Source: Clostridiales bacterium (lineage in GTDB: Bacteria > Bacillota > Clostridia > Oscillospirales > Oscillospiraceae). From it: a DNA stretch of 64,000 nt. The stretch spans positions 1 to 64,000 of the forward strand of contig JAAYBD010000029.1 of the NCBI GenBank assembly GCA_012719035.1, written 5' to 3'. The translations under genes were made by a program, and so were the position numbers. Each line of letters starts with the position of its first letter. The stretch's first letter is position 1. The notes beneath the pieces were generated by a model that worked only from the letters and a program-made list of their open reading frames with translations, did not search any database and was not told the origin of the DNA. Below are positions 8,848-16,130 of this stretch, one piece after another.

Positions 8848-9612
8848 CTATTTGGTCATCATTTCACCGACAACGCCTTCATACCATACGCGGGACATAT
8901 AAAGCCCCTGCGGGGGCATGGTAGGACCTGTTAATCTGCGGTCCCCATTCTCAAGAAGTCCGGGAATATCGTCGGGTTCGAGCTTTCCGAGTCCCGCATA
9001 TACTATTGTTCCCATTATAGCACGCACCATATTGTAAAGAAACCCGTTTGCACAGATTCGCAGGGTAATTATATCCTCGCAGCTATCGATTTCGCACCAA
9101 TACACTGTACGGATGGTGGTTTTTGTATCCGTACCAAGGCTGCGCACAGCGCGGAAATCATGAGTGCCCTCAAAGTACTTTGCCGCTTTTTTCATGCGCT
9201 CCGCATCGAGCGGGGATGGAAAAAAACAGGCGCGGTTCGTCAGAAACGGATCGCGTAAGCGGGAGTTATGGATTTTGTAGATATACTCCTTTTTGATGCA
9301 GGATATAATAGAATTGAAATCTTCGGGGGCTTCAACCGCATCGGTTGCAGCGATATCGTACGGAAGCTGCGCATTAAGAGCAAGAGGGAAGCGGTCTGTC
9401 GGTATATTGCATTCGGTCTTGAAATTAGCACAGTAGCGCAGGGCGTGAACGCCTGCGTCCGTTCTTCCGCAGCCAACGAGTTTAACAGGATGTTCGCAGA
9501 TTTTCGTAAGCGCGTTTCCGATGGTTTCCGCAACGGAAACCTCATTTTTCTGAACCTGCCAGCCATGATACTGTGTGCCGTCGTATGTGAGGCGCAGAGC
9601 AATATTTCTCAT
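8848..9612 (-). CDS. truA: tRNA pseudouridine(38-40) synthase TruA
   Basis: This 254-residue enzyme isomerises uridines 38-40 of the tRNA anticodon arm. The hallmark GCGRTDAGVHA carries the catalytic Asp52, and the N-terminal LTYDGTQYHGWQ and the RMKKAAKYFEGTHDF segment are typical of TruA. Length is normal. Its ATG overlaps the ecfT stop in an ATGA, so it is translationally coupled as the last gene of the ecfA1-ecfA2-ecfT-truA operon, an order common in Firmicutes. Confidence 0.95.
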   Translation of the reverse strand: MRNIALRLTYDGTQYHGWQVQKNEVSVAETIGNALTKICEHPVKLVGCGRTDAGVHALRYCANFKTECNIPTDRFPLALNAQLPYDIAATDAVEAPEDFNSIISCIKKEYIYKIHNSRLRDPFLTNRACFFPSPLDAERMKKAAKYFEGTHDFRAVRSLGTDTKTTIRTVYWCEIDSCEDIITLRICANGFLYNMVRAIMGTIVYAGLGKLEPDDIPGLLENGDRRLTGPTMPPQGLYMSRVWYEGVVGEMMTK

Positions 9613-10415
9613 ATTCCAAACCTCGCAAGTATGATTATAACGGCAAGCATAAGAGCAGAAAAAACTAAGGTCAGGATATCGGGAGCTGCCATTTTGAGCT
9701 TTTTCATTCGCGTCCTGCCCTCACCTCCGTGGTAGCAGCGTGACTCCATAGCTATCGCAAGTTCATCTGCGCGCCTAAAAGCACTGACGAAAAGAGGGAC
9801 TAAAAGAGGAAGAAGCGCCTTTGCCCTGTCTGTAAGCTTTCCTGTTTCAAAGTCGGCTCCGCGTGCCTTCTGCGCGTTTGTGATTTTATCGGCCTCTTCA
9901 ATCAGAGTGGGGATAAAGCGCAGGGCTATGCTCATCATCATTGAGAACTCGTGTACGGGAACGTGCAGCTTCTTGAACGGAGTCAAAAGAAGTTCCATAC
10001 CGTCCGTCAGCGCCATCGGTGTTGTGGTGTAGGTAAGAAGGAAGGTTCCGGATATCAGCATCATGATTCTAAGAACCATAAAGAAAGCAAATTCCACTCC
10101 TTTGGTCGTTACGGTAAAGACCCAGAAGCTGAATAATTCTGTGCCGCCTTTTGTATAAAACAGGTTAAGAATAGCCGTAAAAATCATAATAAACATAAGC
10201 GGCTTCAAACCTTTGAAAATAGCGGAAAGCCTGATTTTTGAAACGGCGATGGAAACGGCAAGAACAAGTAACAGGATACCGTAAGTTACATAGGATTTTG
10301 AGACGAAAAGTGCGGTAATATATACGATTATAAAAAGGAGCTTTGTACGCGGATCAAGTCTGTGTATAAAGCTGTTCCCGGGAAAGTACTGGCCCAGAGT
10401 AATGTCTTTCAGCAT
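9609..10415 (-). CDS. ecfT: Energy-coupling factor transporter transmembrane protein EcfT
   Basis: The start MLKDITLGQYFPGNSFIHRLDPRTKL at 10415 is chosen over an upstream in-frame start because it matches the family N-terminus and overlaps the ecfA2 stop (ATGCTGA). The 268-residue protein has about five membrane helices. The cytoplasmic coupling helices carry conserved Ala-Arg-Gly signatures, here NAQKARGADF and AMESRCYHGG (ARG plus a diverged second box). EcfT joins the two ATPases to interchangeable substrate-binding S components for vitamins and metals. No S component is in this window, so this is the shared group II module. Confidence 0.93.
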   Translation of the reverse strand: MLKDITLGQYFPGNSFIHRLDPRTKLLFIIVYITALFVSKSYVTYGILLLVLAVSIAVSKIRLSAIFKGLKPLMFIMIFTAILNLFYTKGGTELFSFWVFTVTTKGVEFAFFMVLRIMMLISGTFLLTYTTTPMALTDGMELLLTPFKKLHVPVHEFSMMMSIALRFIPTLIEEADKITNAQKARGADFETGKLTDRAKALLPLLVPLFVSAFRRADELAIAMESRCYHGGEGRTRMKKLKMAAPDILTLVFSALMLAVIIILARFGI

Positions 10416-11272
10416 TCTGCAGCCCCCTTTTTCAAAGAGAGTACAGCATTCCGCAGCTGTTCTACCGTGTAGCAGCATTCAGGAACACTGACACCAAGCT
10501 CCCTGAGACGGGCGGCGATATCAGTGGCAACGGGAACGTCAAGCCCGATGCTGCGCAGCTTATCAGCCTGCGAAAATACTTTTTCGGGACAAGCATCCAT
10601 AACCGTCCGACCTCCGTCGAAAACAATGAGCCTGTCTGCAATTTTCGCGATGTCTTCCATACTGTGCGAAACGAGTATAACAGTTGCTCCTGTGGTTCTG
10701 CGGTAGTCTGAGATGTTTTTAAGGATACTCTCACAGCCTTCGGGATCAAGTCCTGCGGTTGGCTCATCAAGAACGAGGATATCAGGGCGCATGGCGATGA
10801 CGCCCGCTATCGCCACGCGGCGCTTCTGCCCTCCGGAAAGCTCAAGAGGTGATTTGTCAAAAAGCGTTTCGGGTACGCCCACAAAGCCCGCGGCTTCGTG
10901 AACTCTCTCGTCTATTTCGGGTTTTGGAAGCTTCATGTTGCGGGGACCGAAAGAAATGTCCCTGTATACGGTATCCTCAAAGAGCTGATATTCGGGATAT
11001 TGAAAAACAAGACCGACTTTGAAGCGTGCATCGTGACGAAATTTTTTAGATGAATTGATGTCTGTCCCGTCAAGCAGGACTCTTCCGGAAGTGGGAAGCA
11101 GCAAGCCGTTTAAATGCTGGACAAAAGTAGATTTTCCAGAGCCGGTGTGACCTATAAGACCAACAAATTCCCCTTGAGAAATCTCAATATTAACATTTTC
11201 AAGTGCGACGCTTTCAAAGGGGCTGCCCATGCTGTAGATGTGCGTCAATGCTTCTGTTTTTATTATAGGCAT
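10409..11272 (-). CDS. ecfA2: Energy-coupling factor transporter ATPase EcfA2
   Basis: A 287-residue ABC ATPase: Walker A GHTGSGKST, Q-loop in VFQYPEYQLFEDTV, signature LSGGQKRRVAIAG and Walker B ILVLDEPTAGLD. Start MPIIKTEALTHIY at 11272 is preceded by AGAGGAAAAC; the longer in-frame extension to 11362 would overlap ecfA1 and is unlikely. It pairs with EcfA1 to power EcfT-dependent uptake. The C-terminal part overlaps the ecfT start by seven bases. The gene immediately upstream of ecfT is normally EcfA2, which is the basis for naming it. Confidence 0.93.
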   Translation of the reverse strand: MPIIKTEALTHIYSMGSPFESVALENVNIEISQGEFVGLIGHTGSGKSTFVQHLNGLLLPTSGRVLLDGTDINSSKKFRHDARFKVGLVFQYPEYQLFEDTVYRDISFGPRNMKLPKPEIDERVHEAAGFVGVPETLFDKSPLELSGGQKRRVAIAGVIAMRPDILVLDEPTAGLDPEGCESILKNISDYRRTTGATVILVSHSMEDIAKIADRLIVFDGGRTVMDACPEKVFSQADKLRSIGLDVPVATDIAARLRELGVSVPECCYTVEQLRNAVLSLKKGAAEC

Positions 11273-11328
11273 TATTTGTTTTCCTCTGTCTTTATCAAGC
11301 CGGCGGATCGGCTGATTTTTTATTCTTT

Positions 11329-12168
11329 CTATTTTAACGCGGCGGCAATCGCCTGTGCGCATTCCTCGATAGACAAGGCTTCGGCGGGCAGGTCTATACC
11401 GCTAAGTCTGAGCTTGTACAAAAGCTCTGCAGTATCCGGAACTGTAAGACCCTCGGATTTTAAGAACTCGACATTTGAGAAAACTTCTTTGGGAGTTCCT
11501 TGACTTATGACTCTTCCGTTTGACATGACAAAAACCTTGTCGGCATCGACTGCCTCGTTCATATGGTGCGTAATAAGGACTATAGTGATTCCGTTTTCTC
11601 GGCAAAGGCGTTTTATTGTGCCGATGACCTCCTGCCGTCCCGCGGGGTCGAGCATCGCGGTCGGCTCGTCCAACACGATGCAGCGGGGGCGCATTGCGAT
11701 GACTCCCGCGATAGCAACGCGCTGTTTTTGCCCGCCCGAAAGGAGATGGGGCGCGTGCAGACGGTATTCATACATATCTACAAGCTTCAGCGCTTCATCC
11801 ACACGGCTTCGTATTTCTTTGGGAGGGATACCCAGATTTTCGGGGGCAAAGGCAACATCGTCCTCTACAACAGATGCAACCATCTGGTTGTCGGGATTTT
11901 GAAAGACCATACCAACAGTGCGGCGGATATCAAGAAGCTTAGATGCGTCGCGGGTATCCATTCCGTCAACCAGAACACAGCCTTCATTTGGAATTAAGAT
12001 GCCATTTAGATGCTTTGCGAGAGTAGACTTTCCGGAGCCGTTATGACCGAGAATGACGACAAAGCTGCCTTCTTCTATTTCAAGACTCGCGCCGTTTAAA
12101 ACCGGGGGAAGATGCTCTTCGCCGCTGTATCGGAAGTGAACATCTTTCACTTGAATAATAGGCTTCAT
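11329..12168 (-). CDS. ecfA1: Energy-coupling factor transporter ATPase EcfA1
   Basis: A 279-residue ABC ATPase with Walker A GHNGSGKST, FQNPDNQMVASVVEDDVAF after the Q-loop, signature LSGGQKQRVAIAG and Walker B CIVLDEPTAMLD. The FQNPDNQ block is typical of EcfA1/CbiO-type subunits. It is the first transporter gene of the operon, 16 bases after the methyltransferase stop, and would dimerise with EcfA2 on the cytoplasmic face of EcfT. Length is normal for the family. Confidence 0.93.
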   Translation of the reverse strand: MKPIIQVKDVHFRYSGEEHLPPVLNGASLEIEEGSFVVILGHNGSGKSTLAKHLNGILIPNEGCVLVDGMDTRDASKLLDIRRTVGMVFQNPDNQMVASVVEDDVAFAPENLGIPPKEIRSRVDEALKLVDMYEYRLHAPHLLSGGQKQRVAIAGVIAMRPRCIVLDEPTAMLDPAGRQEVIGTIKRLCRENGITIVLITHHMNEAVDADKVFVMSNGRVISQGTPKEVFSNVEFLKSEGLTVPDTAELLYKLRLSGIDLPAEALSIEECAQAIAAALK

Positions 12169-12184
12169 AAAAACACCTTCTCAA

Positions 12185-13045
12185 TCATGCCTGCCAGCGG
12201 CAGGACGCCCCGCAGGGCAGTATAAGACCGCTTTCCGTAACGGGAAGCCCAAGCTCTTGACTTTCGCTGCCGCCGCCGAATTTTTTAGTAAAGATGCTTT
12301 CGGAAATATAGGTGAGAACGGCGGGAGACAGACCTGTGGTGTAAGAATTGATGATTACAAAAAGCGGATCATCCGACAATACGCCCGCACAGAGAGAAAC
12401 GAAGTCCCAAAGGTTTTCTTCAAGCTTCCAGACTTCGCCGCCCGGTCCGCGTCCGTAGGAGGGAGGGTCCATAATAATAGCGTCATATTTTTTCCCGCGG
12501 CGTATCTCGCGGTCGACAAATTTTATGCAGTCATCAACGATCCATCGTATAGGTGCGTTTTGAAGACCGCAGGAAGAGGCGTTTTCTTTAGCCCATGAGA
12601 CCATGCCCTTTGCCGCGTCAACATGACAGACGGAAGCGCCCGCTTTTGCGCAGGCAACAGTGGCTCCCCCTGTATATGCAAAGAGATTTAGTACGCTGAC
12701 AGGACGCCCGGCACTTTTGATTTTGTCCATGGCAAAATCCCAGTTGGCAGCCTGCTCCGGGAAAATTCCGGTGTGCTTAAAATTCATGGGCTTTACGTTG
12801 AAGCTGAGTTCGCCGTATTTTATTTGCCAGCTTTGGGGAACATCACACTTTTCCCAGTGACCTCCCCCGCTTGAGTTGCGGCTGTACTTTGCGGAAGGTC
12901 TGTTCCATGCGGGATTTGTCCGCCGCGTATTCCATATAGCCTGAGGATCAGGGCGGACAAGGATTTGATTCCCCCAGCGCTCAAGCTTCTGCCCGTTTGA
13001 GCAGTCGATAAGCTCATAGTCTGTCCAATTGTCAGATATCCACAT
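12185..13045 (-). CDS. Class I SAM-dependent methyltransferase (RlmI-like core without PUA domain)
   Basis: The 286-residue protein has a SAM-binding motif VLNLFAYTGGATVACAKAGA (about 117-136), an acidic-loop segment VCHVDAAKGMVSWAKEN, and the catalytic DPPSYGRGP. This resembles the COG1092/RlmI group of rRNA cytosine methyltransferases. RlmI-type enzymes usually have an N-terminal PUA domain. Here the first ~80 residues (DYELIDCSNGQKLERWG) are a short substitute, so the RNA target cannot be named. It heads the ECF operon, with promoter TTGACC-17-TATAAT at 13099-13127. Confidence 0.8.
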   Translation of the reverse strand: MWISDNWTDYELIDCSNGQKLERWGNQILVRPDPQAIWNTRRTNPAWNRPSAKYSRNSSGGGHWEKCDVPQSWQIKYGELSFNVKPMNFKHTGIFPEQAANWDFAMDKIKSAGRPVSVLNLFAYTGGATVACAKAGASVCHVDAAKGMVSWAKENASSCGLQNAPIRWIVDDCIKFVDREIRRGKKYDAIIMDPPSYGRGPGGEVWKLEENLWDFVSLCAGVLSDDPLFVIINSYTTGLSPAVLTYISESIFTKKFGGGSESQELGLPVTESGLILPCGASCRWQA

Positions 13046-13098
13046 AGTAAACCTCGTTTATAAACCTGCGTTCATGGGATTAATTTGTTATTCGTGAG

Positions 13099-13127
13099 AT
13101 TATATCATTAAACGGTAGAGGGGTCAA
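13099..13127 (-). promoter_or_regulatory. SigA promoter of the methyltransferase-ECF-truA operon
   Basis: On the minus strand TTGACC and TATAAT are separated by exactly 17 bases, about 60 bases before the ATG at 13045. The rest of the 13046-13352 gap holds only this and the divergent promoter at 13263. Confidence 0.8.
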
Positions 13128-13262
13128 TTATTTACAGTGCGCTCTAAAAATAATTATGAGCGCCAATAAGGCAGAAAGATAAGGAGCGGCGTATAATGAA
13201 GAGGTGAAAATTAGCAATAAAAAGAGATAGTAATAAAAGTATAAATTAATTCAAAATAATCC

Positions 13263-13291
13263 TTGCATATTCAAAATTGATTATCTATAAT
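13263..13291 (+). promoter_or_regulatory. SigA promoter of the SGNH lipoprotein gene
   Basis: TTGCAT and TATAAT with a 17-base spacer. Two GACATA copies at 13301-13317 lie just downstream and could be an operator, but this is not strong. Confidence 0.75.
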
Positions 13292-13352
13292 GTTTATAGT
13301 CGACATAGGTAGACATAATATGACACATACATAAAAGGAGCATACTTTAGCC

Positions 13353-14195
13353 GTGACCCTGTTTCATATAAAAAACAATAGAATAAGAGCCATTTTTTTT
13401 GTATTTTTAATAATTTCAATGTTGATGATGAGCTCTTGTGAATATAAACGGAACACATCCGATCCCGAAGACCCCGCAGGCAGCCAATCCGGGGAAAATG
13501 AAACGCCAGACCCGGATGGCGTTGTCGAACCGCCTAAAGTTTCAGGGGATCCAAGTTCGCAGCAAGGGAGCGTACCGCCGTCAGAGAAGCCCGCAGGACC
13601 CGATTTGTCTGAGAGAGAAGCAGTAAGCGATGACTTTTTTTCAGACGCTGCTTTTATGGGAAACTCGCTCATGGATGGCTTTAGGATGTTCTCCGGACTT
13701 ACCACCTGTGACTATTATGCCGCTACAAGTATGACTGTAGCCGGAGCGGCCAGCAAAGATTGCATTACACTGCAGGACGGAAGCAAGGGAACTCTCATAG
13801 ACGGTCTTATGCAGAAGTCCTATGGGAAGATATATATACTTCTTGGCATAAACGAAATCGGCTATGAAGTTCAGACATTTATTGATCTTTATGCAAAAAT
13901 GCTTGACACTATTATTGAGGGACAACCGGACTGCGATATATATATTATGGGGCTGACACCCGTCAGTTCAGCGAAATCCGCAAGCAGTGACACATTTAAC
14001 ATGACCAGAATCAAGGAGTATAATACAGCACTGCATCAGCTTGCCGCCGATAAGGGCTGTTACTATCTTGACCTTGTTTCGGCACTTGCAGGGGATGATG
14101 GTTATTTGCCGGCAAATGAAACTACCGACGGAGTTCATTTTTCGGCTGAGGTTTATAAAACTTGGCTAAATTATATAAAAACACATTACGCGTAA
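13353..14195 (+). CDS. SGNH/GDSL-type hydrolase-like lipoprotein
   Basis: A 280-residue protein starting at GTG behind AAAAGGAG. It has a hydrophobic signal, lipobox MSSC, then a Pro/Ser/Glu-rich linker (~35-88) of a wall-spanning type. The SGNH fold follows: block I FMGNSLMDG with Ser, block III LLGINEIG with Asn, and block V DGVHFS with Asp and His. It would be an extracytoplasmic esterase or deacetylase, possibly on cell-wall or glycan acetyl groups. The next gene, a DUF4358 lipoprotein, begins 13 bases after the stop and is probably co-expressed. Catalytic residues are visible; the substrate is unknown. Confidence 0.82.
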   Translation: MTLFHIKNNRIRAIFFVFLIISMLMMSSCEYKRNTSDPEDPAGSQSGENETPDPDGVVEPPKVSGDPSSQQGSVPPSEKPAGPDLSEREAVSDDFFSDAAFMGNSLMDGFRMFSGLTTCDYYAATSMTVAGAASKDCITLQDGSKGTLIDGLMQKSYGKIYILLGINEIGYEVQTFIDLYAKMLDTIIEGQPDCDIYIMGLTPVSSAKSASSDTFNMTRIKEYNTALHQLAADKGCYYLDLVSALAGDDGYLPANETTDGVHFSAEVYKTWLNYIKTHYA

Positions 14196-14208
14196 AGGGG
14201 CTTTGGCA

Positions 14209-14682
14209 ATGAAGAAGATAAGTTTGGTTTTCTTGGCGATTTGTATGATGATTTTTGGGCTGTTTTCTGCCTGTACGCGAGAAACTGAAACGGTAACATA
14301 TGATTTTGAATCCCTATCTTCTCAGCTTGAGGAAAGCGGTGCGTTTTCAGACATACTCAGTCCTGTGGAACTGGACATCGCGGCTCAGTTCTATGGCATT
14401 GACCCAAATGATGTGTCTGAGAGCAAGGTTTTGTGCTCAACAGTTGCTACAACTGAGGAAATCGCGCTCTTCAAATGTGTAAGCACAGAAGCGGCGGCAA
14501 AGGTCAAAGCGGCTGCTGCCGAAAGAGTCGAAACACAGAGGGCGACCTACGAGTCCTATGCACCGCAGGAGATGCCGAAACTTGATGATGCGATAGTTAT
14601 ACAAAACGGTGTTTATGTCTTCTACATCGTTTCTGCAGACGCAAGTAAGGCTCAGGCTGTTTTGGATAATCTGAACAAATAA
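14209..14682 (+). CDS. DUF4358 family lipoprotein
   Basis: MKKISLVFLAICMMIFGLFS followed by lipobox FSAC gives a typical lipoprotein signal. The ATG at 14209 is preferred over TTG at 14203 because AAAGGGG lies 8 bases before it. The mature ~130 residues contain LSPVELDIAAQFYGID and VFYIVSADASKAQAVLDNL segments typical of DUF4358. The function of that family is unknown. It sits directly after the SGNH lipoprotein and ends at a strong terminator, so the two form a small surface-protein operon. Confidence 0.82.
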   Translation: MKKISLVFLAICMMIFGLFSACTRETETVTYDFESLSSQLEESGAFSDILSPVELDIAAQFYGIDPNDVSESKVLCSTVATTEEIALFKCVSTEAAAKVKAAAAERVETQRATYESYAPQEMPKLDDAIVIQNGVYVFYIVSADASKAQAVLDNLNK

Positions 14683-14690
14683 AAAAGAAC

Positions 14691-14730
14691 AAAAGCGCCG
14701 CATCCGATTAAGGATGCGGCGCTTTTTATT
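14691..14730 (+). terminator. Intrinsic terminator after the DUF4358 gene
   Basis: A 15-bp stem AAAAGCGCCGCATCC with its complement encloses a 6-base loop, with Ts following. It is also usable by the convergent minus-strand gene ending at 14753. Confidence 0.92.
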
Positions 14731-14752
14731 TTACATTTTCAGAGGATTCAGT

Positions 14753-14941
14753 TTATGCGTCCTTATCGTCCTCGGAAAGGGCGTTTTTTCCATATCGCTT
14801 CTTTACGCACTCGGTCAAAAGATATTCGATCTGACCGTTAACGGAGCGAAAATCTTCCTCTGCCCATGAGGCAATTTTTGCGTAGAGCGAAGGAGAGAGG
14901 CGAAGCGGTATTTGCTTTTTGGACTTATCGTTTTTTTCCAT
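14753..14941 (-). CDS. Arc-type ribbon-helix-helix small protein
   Basis: A 62-residue protein, MEKNDKSKKQIPLRLSPSLY..., with a basic strand (KQIPLRLS) followed by two helices (LYAKIASWAEEDF, VNGQIEYLLTECVKKRY). This is the layout of Arc/MetJ ribbon-helix-helix DNA-binding proteins. The start at 14941 lies four bases after the SPFH stop, with little ribosome site of its own, indicating translational coupling. From memory, an Arc-like protein often follows this SPFH protein in Firmicutes. It could regulate the operon or have a non-DNA role tied to SPFH assembly. Confidence 0.75.
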   Translation of the reverse strand: MEKNDKSKKQIPLRLSPSLYAKIASWAEEDFRSVNGQIEYLLTECVKKRYGKNALSEDDKDA

Positions 14942-14945
14942 GATT

Positions 14946-15956
14946 CTAATAAATCGAACCGCTGTTGACAATAGGCTGGGCTTCCTTGCTTCCACAAAGC
15001 ACAACCAAAAGATTGCTGACCATTGCGGCCTTACGCTCATCGTCAAGATTTACGATATCGTTTTCACTCAGCTGATTGAGAGCCATCTGAACCATGCCTA
15101 CGGCACCTTCCACAATGAGTTTGCGTGCATCAATGATTGCGCTTGCCTGCTGGCGCTGCAGCATGGCGGCGGCGATTTCCGGAGAATAGGCAAGGTGTGT
15201 GATGCGAGTTTCAACGATTTCAAGTCCCGCGTCCTCAACCTTTGTCTGAAGCTCTTCCTTGAGTTTCCGCGCAACCTCCTGACTGCTTCCGCGCAGGGAC
15301 ATTTCATCCGCAGACTCATCATCGTCCCAAATGTCATAGGGGTAAAGGCGGACGATGTTTCGCAGAGAGCTGTCCGCCTGAATGGACAGGAACTCTATGT
15401 AATTGTCGACATTGAATACAGCCTTGGCGGCACTCACCACGCGCCAAATCACCACAACGCCTATTTCGATCGGATTGCCCATCTTGTCGTTGACCTTTTG
15501 ACGCTCGTTGTTGAGTGTCATTACCTTTAGGGAAACAGCCTTGCCGGAGGCGTTGTCTGTTGACTTTTCCTGAGTCTCGGTTCTTTTCTTGGGTCTCTGA
15601 GCGTTTTCGGTTGCTGTTGGTTTGGTTGGATTGACGGCTGTTACAAAAGGATTGACGAAATAAAAACCTGCTCCTTGAAGAGTGCCGTAATATTTGCCGA
15701 AAAGGGTCAGCACAAGCGCCTCGTTAGGCTTGAGTATTTTCAGTCCGGCATATAAGATAGGGCAGATGATGAAAGAAAGCAAGGCGCATACCGCCAATAA
15801 AATAACTCCGAGTCCGTTGCCGGTCTCACTGAGTCCGATTCCGGCTATAAACCCTAAAATGCCCGCGATTATGACCAAGGTGTTCAGGATAAGCATTAAC
15901 ATGCCGTTTGGCGCTTTCAGTATTTTTTCATCAGTGAATAGTACAGTTCTATCCAT
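14946..15956 (-). CDS. SPFH domain (slipin/flotillin-like) membrane protein
   Basis: The 336-residue protein has two N-terminal membrane helices (~20-45 and ~50-72). The SPFH core begins [23 protein letters not shown] and continues through [23 protein letters not shown] helical tail rich in Ala/Gln ([25 protein letters not shown]) probably oligomerises. Residues ~115-140 are an unusual Lys/Thr-rich insert ([18 protein letters not shown]) after the first strand. SPFH proteins scaffold membrane microdomains or guard membrane proteases. It is transcribed from 16015-16042 together with the ribbon-helix-helix gene. Its precise client is unknown. Confidence 0.88.
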   Translation of the reverse strand: MDRTVLFTDEKILKAPNGMLMLILNTLVIIAGILGFIAGIGLSETGNGLGVILLAVCALLSFIICPILYAGLKILKPNEALVLTLFGKYYGTLQGAGFYFVNPFVTAVNPTKPTATENAQRPKKRTETQEKSTDNASGKAVSLKVMTLNNERQKVNDKMGNPIEIGVVVIWRVVSAAKAVFNVDNYIEFLSIQADSSLRNIVRLYPYDIWDDDESADEMSLRGSSQEVARKLKEELQTKVEDAGLEIVETRITHLAYSPEIAAAMLQRQQASAIIDARKLIVEGAVGMVQMALNQLSENDIVNLDDERKAAMVSNLLVVLCGSKEAQPIVNSGSIY

Positions 15957-16014
15957 TTGTTGACCTCCCTTAATTTATGTTTTAGCGAATATCGCATATG
16001 AAAATGATATCATA

Positions 16015-16042
16015 ATAATATCATAATCTTGGAAAATGTCAA
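16015..16042 (-). promoter_or_regulatory. SigA promoter of the SPFH gene
   Basis: On the minus strand, consensus TTGACA at 16042-16037 and TATTAT at 16020-16015 are separated by 16 bases. Confidence 0.7.
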
Positions 16043-16059
16043 TACCGGCAAAAAGAAAT

Positions 16060-16090
16060 GTCCGCCGAAAACATAGGGTTTTCGGCGGAC
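16060..16090 (-). terminator. Intrinsic terminator of the P-type ATPase gene
   Basis: GTCCGCCGAAAAC and its complement form a 13-bp stem with a ~5-base loop, followed on the minus strand by ATTTCTTTTT. Confidence 0.85.
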
Positions 16091-16130
16091 GAATAATAAG
16101 TTTGAAATTATCGGAGGGGCTTTTTAATAA

